Notes under the pieces: generated by a model
The model's input: only the letters and a program-made list of their open reading frames with translations
The model's database searches: none
What the model was told of the DNA's origin: nothing
Program-made: the position numbers and the translations under genes
Assembly: GCA_947683425.1 (NCBI GenBank)
Contig: CANTUQ010000003.1
Location: 3,410,001-3,474,000, forward strand
DNA: 64,000 nt
From: Excoecaria cochinchinensis
Lineage: Eukaryota > Streptophyta > Magnoliopsida > Malpighiales > Euphorbiaceae
Reading direction: 5' to 3'
Shown here: positions 1-13,179 of the stretch, one piece after another
Position numbering within the stretch: the first letter of the stretch is position 1
Layout of the letters: each line of letters begins with the position of its first letter

Positions 1-1116
1 TAAAATATCTAGCATTAATTTTGTTTTTCATTTGATTCTACTTTTGGTCATTAATCCACTTTATTAATCTACAGTTTTTTTTATCAAACATTATTTTTCT
101 GTAGTAACCATAAATGTTTTCTCAATTAGAATTATTTGTTGTATTTGCTTCATTTAATTGCTTATTTCTATTATATCATATTATGTACATTTGATTCAAT
201 TTGCTAACATTGTTTTCTTATTCTTGTTTTTATTGTCCACCAAACTTATTTATTTCACTTTGAGTAATGTTCCTAGGCAAGCTGGAGAATCAAGAGATTA
301 AGAGCCTTCAAAGTTTGGTTTGCACTTTAATTTCTGTCTTTCTATTATTTTATTGTTTTGTATTTTTATGCAAAATAGTATTTAGATGCGTTTATTTTAG
401 AGAAACTCATTATTTTACAATAATAAAAATTGGAATTTTTATTAATAAAATAGGACCAATATCCTGATTTTAGCCAACAAACTTTAATTTTCAAAAGGGA
501 GTTAATTCTCCTAAAATAGAATCCAATTATCCCTATTTTTTCATCCAAGATAACTTTCAGATTTTTTAAGTTAACACAAGGAAACCAATGTTCCTAAAAT
601 CTAATAAATATCCTGATTTGTGTATTATATATTTTATTTTTTTTGTGTATTATTTATTTTGGGCCCTTGTAATTAATTTTGAGGCAATTTTATTCAATTA
701 TTTATTTATAATTTTTTATTTTGGGGAATTGTTTTGTCCCATTTTTCACTTGTAATTTATTTATCACTTTCTTTACTGCTTTCCAAAAATGCTTGAAATG
801 CGCTTTAATTTTATTGCATGACCGCGTGAGATGAGAGATGGAATTTCAATTGATAAAAAATTCATTTATAACTTAATTTAAGACATTAATAAGTGTGAAG
901 TTCTGAACACCTTCTCTAGTTTAAGACCCCCGAGCTTAGATAACCTTTTCCAATTTCTTATAAATTGGGTGGCGACTCCAAAATAGCTCAAAGGTGCCTA
1001 AAGGTTTTATGGGATTAGATGAACCTCCTGGGCCCTAAAAAGGGGCATCTAGGGACCCTAAAAAGGGGCATCTAGGGACCCCAGTTTTCGACCAGGTTCG
1101 GGTCACGCATGTCACA
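1..1116 (+). mobile_element. LTR end of a Tat/Ogre-like retrotransposon, cut by the window edge
   Basis: AT-rich sequence ending in gtcacgcatgtcaca. It shares long recognisable stretches, in the same order, with the LTRs at 7114-9471 and 10053-12825: an 'aggaaccaatgttcct' block, a 'cttgtaattaattttg' block, 'gatgagagatgga', and 'ttgggtggcgactcc' near the end. A 26-bp segment around ccctaaaaaggggcatct is duplicated in tandem at about 1034-1085. No primer-binding site follows position 1116, so this is best read as a 3' LTR of an element lying to the left, inserted in the element that continues from 1117. It could also be a heavily diverged 5' LTR of that element. No coding capacity is seen. Confidence 0.65.
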
Positions 1117-1310
1117 ATACAACTTCAACTCAACATCGGCACTCATCCATGCTAGATAATCAGATCAAGATGAAGTCCTCACGGAAAAGGAATCCCGCAG
1201 ACTCACGCCAAAGAGGACATTTAAAAGAGCAAGCCTATACATGCACACCATGTCGGGGGCAATTAGGCAAGCATCGAAAAACCAAATCTAATTTTCCTCT
1301 AAGGAGGCTC

Positions 1311-1440
1311 AAAATCTAAGCCTCTCGGCAAGCATCTAAGCCTCTCGGCAAGCATCTAAACCTCTCAGCGAGCATCTAAGCCTGTCAGCGAGCATCTAAG
1401 CCTCTCAGCGAGCATCTAAGTCTCTCAGTGAGTTTCTAAG
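1311..1440 (+). repeat. Tandem array of about 20-bp units
   Basis: About six copies of a 20-bp unit, catctaagcctctcagcgag with variants (cggcaag, cagtgag). It lies in the 3' non-coding part of the Tat/Ogre-like element. A minisatellite in this position is common in Tat-lineage elements. The last unit decays into gtttctaagcat. Confidence 0.8.
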
Positions 1441-1559
1441 CATAATTTTCAAAGTCTCCCTGCGAACAAAATGCCCTCTTAAGAGGCACGTAGCTCTTTT
1501 CAATAAGAAGGAGGTGCCGGATGGCTCTTCATCAACTCAAACAATGTAAGTTTGCAAAA

Positions 1560-1850
1560 CAACTCAGTGGCGTTAATGATAAGCCACATCGACGGTAGTC
1601 TTTAAAATGACTTAGAGGCATTAATGATAAGCCACACCGATGGCAGTCTTCAGAAAGACTGTGCGGTGTTAATGATAAGCCATGCCGACGGTAGTCTTCG
1701 GAATGACTCAGCAGCGTTAATGATAAGCCATCCTGACTCCTTCAGTCCAGAAAGACTGCCGCCTCATGAATTACACCTCAATAGTTTATATCACGACTCA
1801 CAGGTAAAATTTATCATAACAACTCAGTGGCGTTAATAATAAACCACATC
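1560..1850 (+). repeat. Tandem array of about 45-55-bp units (gttaatgataagcca)
   Basis: Each unit starts with ggcgttaatgataagccaca and continues with a tcgacggtagtcttc-like segment and gactca. About five to six degenerate copies are present. It is adjacent to, but different from, the 20-bp array on its left and the CATATG array on its right, so three unrelated minisatellites lie in series. Confidence 0.75.
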
Positions 1851-1867
1851 GAAGGAAAGACCAAAAT

Positions 1868-3280
1868 GTGACGTGGCAACAATCATATGCTTACAACTCA
1901 ACGGTGACAATCATATGCCGATGTCTGGAAGATGACAATCATATGCCGGACAAACCAACTGCAGTATATCAAATGAGACGTAGCGATAATCATATGCTTA
2001 TGACTCAACAGCGACAATCATATGCCGGCTGTCTAAAAGGCAATAATCATATGCCGGATAGACCAACTGCAGTATATCAAATGACACATGGCGACAATCA
2101 TATGCTTATTACTCAATGGCAATAATCATATGCCGAATGTCTGAAAGGCGACAATCATATGCCGAACAGACCAATTGCAGTACATCAAACGAGACATGGT
2201 GATAATCATATGCTTACGACTCGACGGCAACAATCATATGCCGATATCTGGAGAGCGACAATCATATGCCAGACAAATCAACTACAGTTACCAAGAGGGT
2301 CATTGGCAACAATCATATGCCAGTGACTAAATGGCGACAATCATATGTCGATATTTGGATGGCTACAATCACATGCCAGACAGATCAACTGTAGTTACCA
2401 TGGCGACAATCATATGCCAGTGACTAAACGGCGACAATCATATGCCAACATCTGGATGGCGACAATCACATGCCAGACAGATCAACTGCAGTTACCAAGA
2501 GGGTCATTGGCGACAATCATATGCCAGTGACTAAATGACGACAATCATATGCCGATATCTAGATGGCGACAATCATATGCAAGATAGATCAACTGCAGTT
2601 ACGAAGAGGGTCATTAGCAACAATCATATGCCAGTGACTAAACGGCGACAATCATATGCCGATATCTAGATGGCGACAATCATATTCCATACACGTCAAC
2701 TGTAGTTACCAAGAGGGTTATTGGCGACAATCATATGCCAGTGAATAAACAGCAACAGTCATATGCCAACATCTGGATGGCGACAATCACATACTAGACA
2801 GATCAACAGCAGTTACCAAGAGGGTCATTAGCGACAATCATATGCCAGTGACTAAACGGTGATAATCATATGCCGACATCTGGATGGCGGCAATCACATG
2901 CCAGACAGATCAACTACGGTTACCAAAAGGGTCATTGGCGACAATCATATGCCAGTGACTTGACGGCGATAATCATATGCCGAATAGACCGACTGTAGTC
3001 TACAAAATAATACAATGGCGACAATTATATACTAATGTTTCGACGGCGACAATCATATACCGATGTCTTGATGGCGACAATCATATGCTAAAAGATTAGC
3101 CATAGTCTTCAAGATATCCCGACGGCGACAATCATATGCCAGACGGATCAAAACAGTCTTCAGAACGACTCGGTGGCAACAATCAGATGGCAATGTCTTG
3201 ATGGTGACAATCATATGCCCTAAAGATTTAACTGAAGTCTACGAAGCGACTCGGTGGCGACAATCATAAGCCATAACCTT
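1868..3280 (+). repeat. Higher-order tandem array built on gcgacaatcatatgcc
   Basis: The core ggcgacaatcatatgcc recurs dozens of times, each copy with a CATATG palindrome. From about 2230 to 2960 the copies fall into a higher-order unit of about 107 bp. It has two 28-bp submonomers (ending gtgactaaac and gacatctggat) and one 51-bp submonomer (agacagatcaactgcagttaccaagag, continuing to gggtcatt). The first and last few hundred bases follow looser arrangements. The array belongs to the 3' region of the Tat/Ogre-like element. Short open frames across it are by-products of the periodicity. Confidence 0.85.
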
Positions 3281-3743
3281 CAAAAAGGTAAGGACTGCCT
3301 CAGGTACACGCTTCTTCCCTTTTCTCTAAATTTTGGCTCACTTAGGCACCCTGTAACACCCCCTACGTCCCTGTTGGAAGGACACGGGTGCGCTACCGAC
3401 GCTCACTCACATACATGCACACATACACTAAGCGAAAGCATACATTCATACATAAAAACATACGGAGATACAATGGAAATTAAAACTTTAAGGAAACAAT
3501 AGCTGAACATACATTAACTGACATACATACATATAATCATTCAGCGGAAGCGTAAACGAAAGATAAAACGGAGAAATAACTGAAAACTTAATTACAATAA
3601 GATCCTTACATATAACTATATATACATAAGACTAAAGAAAAACAAAAGCCAAAATACAGAGGTTGATCAAAATACAAAACTTCTAACTCCTATGTGGCCG
3701 ACCTTGCAGATGCGTGACTTGAACGGAACCAAACCTGCTACCT

Positions 3744-3782
3744 GCACGGGAAAAGAACCCGTGCTAAGCGATAAACGCTTAG
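3744..3782 (-). other. Tandem double hairpin in the Tekay-like solo LTR
   Basis: Read on the + strand, GCACGGG (3744-3750) pairs with CCCGTGC (3758-3764), and CTAAGCG (3764-3770) pairs with CGCTTAG (3776-3782). The stems are the same as in two other LTR families, but the loops differ. It lies about 392 bp from the sense 3' end of the LTR. Confidence 0.8.
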
Positions 3783-5629
3783 TGGGGAAAATACACAAGC
3801 AATATGGACAACCATTCATAATGGTCGTCAAGGCATAACACATGCAAATGGCAAATGCAGACATTCATAACACATATAAAGTCAGGCTTGCATAGTAAAG
3901 GCATTCATTCGAAAACTCACATGCATATACTTACCGAGGTATCAAGTATCAGAACTTTACCGTGTACAGTCACAAGAGATATTACGCATGCAACTATCAT
4001 GCCAAAGTACCCAGGCATTAACAGATAAACCCATTCAATTGTAACACAATTACCATATAATAACGTACCCAGCTATCATGCTAAGAACACTAGTTATCTA
4101 AACATACAATTGTCATGCTATAACACACATTAGCCGAACCCAAGGGAAGACATCAAACACTACACTTCCACTGCACAACTTTATCACATAAAATATCATG
4201 CCATGAACGAAGACACATGAGACAACATGCCGAATATTCAACAATAGCCGAGACAAGGAACATATATCAAACCATTACATTCAGAGTATACTCTAATTCC
4301 AAGTCAGATTCTTATACACTTAAATTCGCCTCATCATCATCCAATACCACACATATACTTACCGAAGCCGATCCACATGCGTTGCACCCCAAATAATACA
4401 TATGTGATCATTCTATAGTCCAAATCGCCTTATTATATATACTAATTCACATGCCACCATAATAGATAACAGTACAGAATCACATTCATATACATATTAA
4501 TTCATATGCTTATAACCTAACTAGTCAGATTCACGTTCTCATAAACATAGCATAATAACTACATTCATGGAATTCGAGAGATCATGTTCATAGTCATACA
4601 CATTTTAGTTCACATACTTATATCCATAATTGACTGTATACAAACACATTCACAAAATGATACATGTGGATAACCATGCACAATACACATGCTTGAGTCA
4701 CATTCAACCCGTTCAGAGATTCATAATCACATTCGAATACATAACTAATCCATATGCCCAGAATTACGATCATTCGGATATCACATTCTCTTAATCATAT
4801 CAATCAAACAAACAGAATACCTGCTGGCCCAAAATAGTGGATAACGAGTGAACTGACAGTACCTTACGGGTACGAATCGAATACTGACATCACCTTACGG
4901 GTGCGAATCGAATACTGACATCAACTTACGGGTGCGAATCGAAGACATTAAAGGGATCGTGAGGAACCAAACAGGGGGCCTGATCAGGGTCCAAACGTAA
5001 CTGAGGGCTGTAGCTAAGAGACTCTATTAGGCATGCCTAACTATCCACTAGACTGACTCTCGCAGGTCATGCTTCATTCAAATCATGTTTCCAAGTGTAA
5101 TACATCATTATACTCACATTCATCTCAATGAATCATAAATAAGACATGCATAACCCGATAGCATTCAATAAACTATAACATACACTATAGCATACGTTAC
5201 TTATTATTTGGCTAAGTTAAAATACCCTTCACATCATGGCGCATAATTTACATATCACATTTATACATATTCACATTAAGCAAACCCATTTTATTTGATA
5301 TCCTTCACGTGTGTATAACTTAATCTCAATTCATAATTATGTACACATTGTTCATATTATACAGGCTCATATAGATTAAGGTATTATAATCCTCAATAAT
5401 GTCATTAAACTTGACTTGATTCTATTACATACAATTACACATCATTACTTCATTAGTTTGATATTAATCTTAATCCTATTCATGTTTATTTTCCAAGTGA
5501 TAACTATTCTTATACTCATTTAATAGTCCTAAACATGTATCGGATAGATCCTAGAAAGTTTCGGTGCAATACGGGTTCAATTCGGGAAGAAAAACACATA
5601 AAATGGTCAAAACAGAAGGGGTTACGGTG

Positions 5630-5732
5630 GTAATGAATTTGTTGTGACTATGAGGTCCAAACCTAAGCATTCTGCCTTCTCTAGGCATTGGTCACGGTGG
5701 TAACCATTTTGGTTGCCACAGTGACATACCCA
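5630..5732 (-). repeat. Decayed paired palindromes
   Basis: Contains gtcacggtggtaac followed by gttgccacagtgac, and a worse pair gttacggtggtaat ... gttgtgac. The layout matches the CpG palindrome pairs of other LTRs here, with most CpG steps replaced by TG or CA, as expected after methylation-driven decay. Confidence 0.5.
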
Positions 5733-6472
5733 AAAATAGCAAAACAGAAGCAAAAAGTCAGGTCTGCTTTCCACTTCCAACTTTAACCGCTTAAACTGAC
5801 CTCTAAACCTCATTTTTAGGCAAAACATCCTCTTAACAAATGATCCTTAGGATGTTGGATTTCATATAGAACACATTTCAGGTCGTTTGGACACCTAATT
5901 CTCCAGATATAATCAAAACAACCTATACTGCTCCCCTAAACCCGGTCAGAGAAGATAGCTCTACTTCAAGACCACTTTTAGGACACTTAGAGTTAAAATT
6001 AGCTCAAACTTATTTCAACACATTTGTAGAAATATATCTTAGCTTTCCAAGGTACTAGTTTCATACCATTTGGAGTTCTAAAACACCCAATACAGCTTAA
6101 TAACCGAAGAAAGGTCAAGTGCATTCTAACCCAGTTTTTCACCCAAAATCCTATTCACATGCACAAATGAACAATTTAAACCAACACTCACTACCATCAT
6201 CATATATCATCAACAACACATTCAAGAAACTTATATCACACATGAATATGCTAAAATTCATATATATAATAGAGAGTTTCCCAAACCTCTATGAAGCACA
6301 ACCCACTATCCTCTTCAAGCTTTAATCCTCAATCTTCCTTTGTCCTTCTTTGTCATTTCAATCACTTGCAAACAACCAAAACAATAAATCTATTAACCCA
6401 TGCAAAACACCCACAAAACCCATTCCAAACACGAGAGAAGGAGAAGAAGAAGAAACCCAAATAAACATTCAG

Positions 6473-6486
6473 CTACTAACCTCTTA
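6473..6486 (-). promoter_or_regulatory. Splice-donor-like site in the LTR leader
   Basis: The minus strand reads aagag|gttagtag about 600 bp into the LTR, downstream of a GA-rich stretch (agagaaggagaagaagaag on the + strand). Equivalent AG|GTRAGT sites occur in the related LTRs at about 21977, 38917 and 62656. This is a pattern-only call. Confidence 0.3.
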
Positions 6487-7100
6487 GAACCCTTCAATAC
6501 TCAAACCCTAGCTCAAAGCATCCAAAAGCCAGCACATGCAAAGTAGGGAGAGCAGAAATGGGAAGGAGAAGAGAACGTGAGAGTGAGGAAAGAGGGCAGG
6601 AGCTTATAGCTTCTAAGGAAAGCCAAAGAAAATCTGCCTTCTCTCTCTCTACAATTCCCTTCAAATGCCATTAATGCACTCACCCACTAAATCCACTTGG
6701 CAACCATGCATTGGACCTAACAAACCCACTTTGACTTTATGCACTGACACACCATACAACACATGCACCATAGTTGCTCCCTCAAATCAATGACTTAAAT
6801 TCCATGGCACCAAACTCCATTCACACCTAATAATCTCTTATAAAAACTTAACATCCTGAGTACCATACTCACAAACCACTAAATCAAACGACAACAAATA
6901 CCCTACATCTATACACCACATGCACACCAAATAATTTCCCTTACTTAACTTATTTAATTAATTACTTTGCAATTAAGTCCTTATCATCAAATTCACTCAT
7001 GCACAAATTACCGAAATACCCTTCACTTATCCGATTTAGCTTTTCGATTCCAACTAGGCGCGATTTGGGGTGTGACACACCCATGCAGTAGTTTCCCTAA

Positions 7101-7113
7101 AATTGGAGGCAAC
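7101..7113 (+). other. Polypurine tract
   Basis: The sequence aattggaggcaac sits directly before the LTR start tctagacaccgg. The equivalent junction in the 10053-21452 element is aattgggggcaac followed by tgtagacaccgg. It primes plus-strand DNA synthesis during reverse transcription. Confidence 0.75.
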
Positions 7114-7312
7114 TCTAGACACCGGATCTTGAGGCAGCCTAGATTAGGCTTACCTAATGATGAAATTAAATGCCTGCTCACAGGCAAAAAAGTTTGGAAG
7201 TGATAGATTTCTTGTCAAATTTTCTTTTTTAGAAATAAAAAACAAAAATAAAAAAAAAGTTTGGAAATTATAGTGTTTCAATTAAAATTATTTTTAAAAA
7301 AATCGAACAATT

Positions 7313-7510
7313 TCAGCCACCAGCGCGCGAGGGCAGGCCTCTCTCGCGCATAAAGCAAGCGAGACACCAGCGCGCGCCCATTGCAGCTCACACGAGCGTC
7401 GCTTTACCGCGAGCTCGCGGGGCGTTGCTGGCCCACGCGCGCCTGCCGCACGCTAGTAGCGCATGCATAGGCAGCCCGTCGCTTTTCTGCGATGGGCGTC
7501 GGTCACCCCC
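7313..7510 (+). other. GC-rich island in the LTR
   Basis: About 200 bp very rich in CpG (runs such as ccagcgcgcgagg, gcgagctcgcgggg, cgctagtagcgcatgc) inside AT-rich LTR sequence. All the LTR families with complete LTRs here, except the large solo LTR, carry a comparable island, though the actual sequences differ. Confidence 0.6.
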
Positions 7511-8224
7511 AGGTTGCCGAAAATGCAATTTTTCATCCAATTTTTGGGATTTTTGGATAAATTTGGATTTTTAATCATTTTTTTCGACATTTTTAAGGAT
7601 AAATCCAAATTTTGCACCCAAATAAGGTAGAATTTGACAAAAAATACAATCTCTTTTCCTTAATTAATTAGGTTTTCTCTAAAAATCATATAAATATAAA
7701 AATAAAGAAAGAGAAAAGGGGGGAGACTTCTTTTAGGTTAAAATTTTCTTTTTCTTCTATTCTTATTCAAGAGAATTTTCTCTACATTTTTTAGTTTTTT
7801 TTCTTCAAAAAAATTTTTTTTAAGGTTTCAAAAATTAATTCTTAATAGAAAAATCATTCTTGAGACAAAGAAAACAATTTTTTGTTTTTGAAAATTTTTA
7901 TTTTTTTTCCATTATTTTTTTAAGCAAGTTTTATTTTTTGAAATAAAACTTCAATTTTTATTATTTTTAATTCTAATTTTATGAATCAAAATAAGGAAAT
8001 CAACCATCTTTTTCCTTTATCAAATCCGAATTCTGAGGGTAAATATTCTAGGATCAATCCTATATTTCTTTTATTTTATTTATTTATTCACAATTATTTA
8101 ATCAACATGTAGATCTTTAGATCTATTGTGTATTTATTTATTTAATGTGATCTTAGTCATAGATTTAACATTTTTTTGATTTTACTTTTTATTCTTTTTC
8201 ATTTACTTTATTTTTCATCTTTTA

Positions 8225-8368
<144 letters not shown>

Positions 8369-9352
8369 AATTTATTTTTCTATTTGTGTTAATTTGTTAA
8401 TATGTTAATTTATTTGTTTCATTATTTCATTTAATTTATTTGTCATTCATAATGCATTTATTTCATTTCATTTTATTTATTTTTATTCATTTTATTATTT
8501 TATGGTTTAATTGATTTTTTATTATGCTATTACTAACATTAATTTTATTTGTGTTTATTTTTTGTTTCAATACTTGTTGTTTTATTTTTGAGCACACTCG
8601 CAGTCAAAGGAGGGGATCCAGGAGATTTATCATTTTCATTGTTTTTATCATTTTTATTTATTTTGCTTGTTATTTATTTTGTTGTGTAAATGATAATAAA
8701 ATTATTTATTTTATGTACGTTTAGTTAAAAATACAAAAATATTTTTATTAATAAATTGGTATTTTATAATAAAATGGGACCAATGTTCCAATTTTAGCTA
8801 ATAAAATGTCACTTTCAAAAGAAAAGTTAGTTTTCATAAAATAGGATCACTCATCACAGTTTTCTCAATAATACTAAAAATAACTTTTCAATTTTTCTAA
8901 ATGCGCATGAAGGAACCAATGTTCCTATTCCAAATAAATATCCCGATTTATGTATGTTATTTATTTAATTGATTTTGTTTATTTAATTTTCTATTTTGGG
9001 GGATTGTATTTTTGTCCCAATTTTCATCTTGTAATTTATTTTTATTTTGTTTATTTATTGCTTTTATTGCTTTCTTTGATGCTTCACATGCACTTTAATT
9101 TTAATTACATGATTGTGTAAGATGAGAGATGGAAATTTAATTATTAAAAGCTCATTTATAATATTAACCAATGTATGAATAAGAGTAAAGTCCCAAACTC
9201 TCTCTGGTCTTAGGTTTCATAAGGTTAGATGAACCTTCCTAATATTTTATTGGGATGAGAATTCTAAAATATCTCCTGTTGCCCAAAATAGACTTATATG
9301 CATCGTCTTAAGCTCAATGAGGCTAGATGAACTTTCCTAATGTTCTATTGGA

Positions 9353-9363
9353 TGGCGACTCCA
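9353..9363 (+). other. Partial primer-binding-site copy inside the LTR
   Basis: tggcgactcca equals the first 11 nt of the primer-binding site used by the related element at 18651-18668 (minus). It lies 108 bp before the LTR end. Equivalents are at 970-980, 10153-10163 (minus) and 18770-18780 (minus). Confidence 0.6.
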
Positions 9364-9471
9364 AAATACTTCTTGCTGCCCAAAATAGAAGCCCCCGTAA
9401 TCTTTACGAGTCTTATGAAACTCTCTCGATCCCTAAAAGCGGGTCACTGGAGGACTCCGACGTTCGACACA

Positions 9472-9660
9472 CATTATAGTGAGTGAGTGAATTAAGGGAA
9501 ATAGAGGGAAGGGGGAAAAATATTTTAATCTAATTACCCAAATGTCCCAATTACCCTTCATTAATCGCTCCACTTATCTCCTTCAAAATGCCCCGTAGAA
9601 GCTTGAGACACGTCATTTAGATGCCAACCTACCTAGAAATGCATAAAGAAAATTAGACAC
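9472..9660. other. Short unassigned AT-rich segment
   Basis: 189 bp between the end of the Tat/Ogre 3' LTR and the large solo LTR. It contains a purine-rich run (agggaaatagagggaaggggg). With the solo LTR removed it was contiguous with 41819 onward, where Athila-like debris begins, so it is probably old retrotransposon sequence. No gene is seen. Confidence 0.5.
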
Positions 9661-10052
9661 TATAACACCCTACACCCGTAAATAGTACGAATGCCGGACG
9701 TCACGATACTGCATTGAAATACACTGAATGCACTCAATAGATTCAATAGAAATTTTTTTTTCTTGCACCAATAATAATCACAAACATGCATATACGAAAC
9801 CTTAATAATACACTGGCATATAAATCAAATACTTATACCATATATTATTGCTTTCATCTACTGCGGTCGTATATATGCCATGCCAATTATTCTATCCTTA
9901 CTACCGAATACTTCTTTCTGTCATCACTACATCTTCAGCCACATCAAAATCTATCACAACCAACGTGCAGTAACACTTTGCGTGCTGAGCATTAAAAATA
10001 TCCTGTGATAAATACATATCCTAAATTTTTCATACTACTAAAACATGCACGC

Positions 10053-11209
10053 TGTGACGCGCGCCATGAGACATCATCGGTGTATCCCTCCCAATAGAAC
10101 ATTGGGGAGAACCACCTAATCTAATGATGCCTAAAGGCACCTTTGAGGTATTTGGAGTCGCCACCCAATTTGCAAGAAATTGGGAAAAGTCTCTCACCTC
10201 TAACGGTCTAAACCAGAGATTCGGTGTTCGAAACTTTCCTCTTATTTATGCTTTGGTTAATTATAAATGGGTTTTTAACTTCTTAAAATTATATCTCTCA
10301 GCTCACACGATTAGTGCGTTTAAATTAAATAGAGCATTGAAAGCATTTAGAAAGCGATAAAATGAAAGCGATAAATAAAGCGGTAAAAGAAAGCAATAAA
10401 TGAAAGCGGTAAACATGTAAGCACACAATTATAAGAGAAATAGGGGCAGAATACAACCCCATTAAAAGAAAGCTAAAAAACATAAAGTGGGATGGAATAC
10501 AATTCACAAAATTAAATAGAATTGCCCCAAAATTAATTACAAGGGACCAAAAAGAAATGAGCTTAAATTTAAAACACTCACACAAAATAAGAAAAGGCAT
10601 ACATAAATCGAGGCATTATTTTGGGAACATTGGTTCCTTCGCACTTGGTCGAAACTTAGGAACATTGGTTCCTTCGCATTTATTTAAAGAGGGTTCGAAG
10701 AGTCATTTTGACTGTTGAGTGAAAATCGGGATGAGTGATCCCATTTTTGGAGAAAATCGACACTTCGTTTTAATTGCGATATTTTTTATTGTTTGGCTAA
10801 GACAAGGGACATTGGTCCCAATTTTATTAGTAAAAATTTAATTTAATTGTAAAAATATTTTTGTGACTTTTTATCTCACGCGTGCATAAATAAAATAATT
10901 ATTTACAAATGACACAACATAAAAAAAAAGGGTTGAGAAAGATCTCACCAAAACCGATGTGATCCTCCATGCATCGCGACCCATCCGGGAAGTCACGAGG
11001 ATGCTCAAATAACCCGACTCAAGTTAAATCTCAGACAAAAATTAACATCAAAAATATTAGTAATGGTTCTAAAAATTAATCAAGTAAAAACGAAATAAAT
11101 ATTAGGCAAGTCAAATTATAATGTTAATAATAATAATGATAAGACAAGCACAACAAAATAATAATAATGTGGATATGATGGTAGCAATAACAATAATAAT
11201 GATAAGTGC

Positions 11210-11246
<37 letters not shown>

Positions 11247-12825
11247 GGTTACAACAATAAAAACTAGCAAACGTAAGATAAGCTCAAAATAAGTTAATAT
11301 TATAAAGATAGTAATAGTAATAAGAATAGCAAACAACATAATAATAATAATAGAAATAACAAAAATTATAATAAATAATAATAATAATAATAATGATAAT
11401 AATAGTGAATGAACATAAAAATCAAATTGAAGTAAGCAAATAATATATTAATAGTGATATTAACACATTAAAATGCTAAAAGTAAATAATAGACATGATA
11501 ATAATATTAACAATAACAAATAATATACAAAAAAAATAAATGAGAACAAGTCCAAGAATGTTTACCCTCAGAATTTTTTAGATCGGAGAAACGGTGTCTC
11601 GATGTATTTTCCTTGTCGAATTTGTGGTGATGAATGTTTGAAGAAAATGTGGAAATTGATATTTTAAAATTAAATTAAGAGAACATTTTGATAAAAAATA
11701 TTTTTGGGGAATGATTTGAGCAAAGGAAATTAATTTTCCAAGCTCAAATCACTCAAAAAATAAAATATATTTTTGAAGAAAAATGAATAAGTTAAAACTT
11801 GAGAAAAAGAAAAAAGAACTTGAGAATTTTTTGAAGAACTTTTTTTTTGAAGAGGAAAGCAAATTCCTGGAGAGTGAAAAGCTAGAGAGAAAAACCCAAA
11901 AGCCAAAAAAACTCCCTCTTTGAAAAAAATGTTGCCGTCCTCCCAAAATGGAGATTGAATCCCCATTTTATTTTTTGTATTGGCTCAAAATAGAGAAAGA
12001 CAGACTATCCTTTATTTTTAATTAATCTAGATTGACAAAAAATGGTGAAAGAAGACTGGTAAAAGCGGTCTGAAAAACAGACTGAAAAATGCAGGAAAAC
12101 AACGAAAATGGCGGGCCAAAGAGGTGGCCGCGTGGCGTAAGGGGTACCACGTGGGCAAGGGGGAAACGGCGTCGCGGTGGGCTGTCACCGCACGTGCTGC
12201 CCTCGGCAGCGCGCGTTGCGCTGTCACCGCGCGCTTGCGCGCACCCAACGGCAAGTGGCCACGTGATGGCCAAGTGGCCACCACGCGACCACTTTGGCCA
12301 AAAACCAAAAGTAGCCGCGTGATGGCCACATTGCCATCACGCGGCCACAAGGTAAAGTGGCCATTATGGCCACTTTACCACGTTTTACAATTTTTTTTTT
12401 TTAAAAAACTTTTGAATTTCTTTTTTTCTTAAATTAAATTAATTAAACAATTTGATTCCTCTTTTCCCATTAAATCAATTAATTAATTTAATTTAATTCA
12501 ATTATATTAATTAACTAATTCAATTTCCTCTTTCAATTAAATCAATTAATTAATTTAATTTAATTCAATTAATTAACTAATTTAATTCCCCCTTTTTTTT
12601 AAATATCAAAAATAACACTTTCCAATAATATTATTTTAAAAATTAACTTAATTAACTTTTTTTTGATAATATATTTTTATATATTTATTTGTTTATTTTT
12701 TATTTAAAAATAACGAGAGTCTCGACAAGGGAAACATTATTTTTAACACCTCCACCTGTAAGTCGATATCACTTTCATCATCCGGTAATTCTAATCTTGG
12801 ATCGCCTCAGGACCCGGTGTCTACA
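10053..12825 (-). mobile_element. 3' LTR of the Tat/Ogre-like element
   Basis: 2773 bp, tgtgacgcg ... ggtgtctaca on the + strand. It matches the 5' LTR at 18670-21452 apart from scattered substitutions and indels, notably in the AAT microsatellites. Confidence 0.9.
12311..12348. other. GC-rich perfect-type hairpin in the LTR
   Basis: gtagccgcgtgatggc (12311-12326) and gccatcacgcggccac (12333-12348) form a 16-bp stem with one mismatch and a 6-nt loop. It sits in a TGGCCA-rich GC island (about 12100-12370). The copy in the other LTR (20969-21006) has a perfect stem. Confidence 0.8.
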
Positions 12826-12840
12826 GTTGCCCCCAATTTT
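12826..12840 (-). other. Polypurine tract
   Basis: The minus strand reads aattgggggcaac immediately before the LTR start tgtagacacc. This is the standard position for plus-strand priming. Confidence 0.8.
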
Positions 12841-13179
12841 GGGGAACTTAGAACCTAGGTGCCTGAGTGAGCCAAAATTCAGAAAAGAAAGGAAAGAGGC
12901 GCGTACCTGAGGCGGCTATCTTCCCAAACTGGTTGAAGTTACTGCGGGTAGTTACCATCTATTCATCGACGTGTTAACCCCTATTCCTTTGGCATCTAAC
13001 CTATGCGGTGTCTAGCCTTGTTAATGTGGTCTGTAATTGAGCTTAATGCGGTGTCTAACCTCTTCCGTTGTGGCATCTAACATGTGCGGTGTATAGCCCT
13101 AGCCGTATCGGTATCTAACCTATTGATGCAGATATCCTCACAGATCGAAAGGATTTGGGATATTTAGGAAGAAACTCAA

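Larger units (their letters stand above)
3352..7077 (-). mobile_element. Tekay-like solo LTR, 3726 bp, TSD caccc
   Basis: The termini are tgtaacacccc on the left and ggggtgtgaca on the right (TG...CA), flanked by the 5-bp direct repeat caccc at 3347-3351 and 7078-7082. There is no internal domain, so this is a solo LTR left by recombination between the two LTRs. Sense is on the minus strand: it shares the double hairpin and the following block (rc of 3660-3745) with the LTRs at 21536 and 30371, and its 5600-5830 part matches 63290-63430. A degenerate three-copy repeat (cttacgggtgcgaatcgaa) lies at about 4862-4942. It sits 23 bp upstream of the host element's polypurine tract. Confidence 0.85.

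Noticed and set aside
1868..2530. Three short frames of 61-85 codons over the CATATG array
   Set aside because: Periodic repeat read as codons; no start context or homology.
12022..12432. GC-rich overlapping frames on both strands of the Tat/Ogre LTR (also 20660-21083)
   Set aside because: They come from the TGGCCA-rich GC island, have no domain and differ between the two LTR copies.
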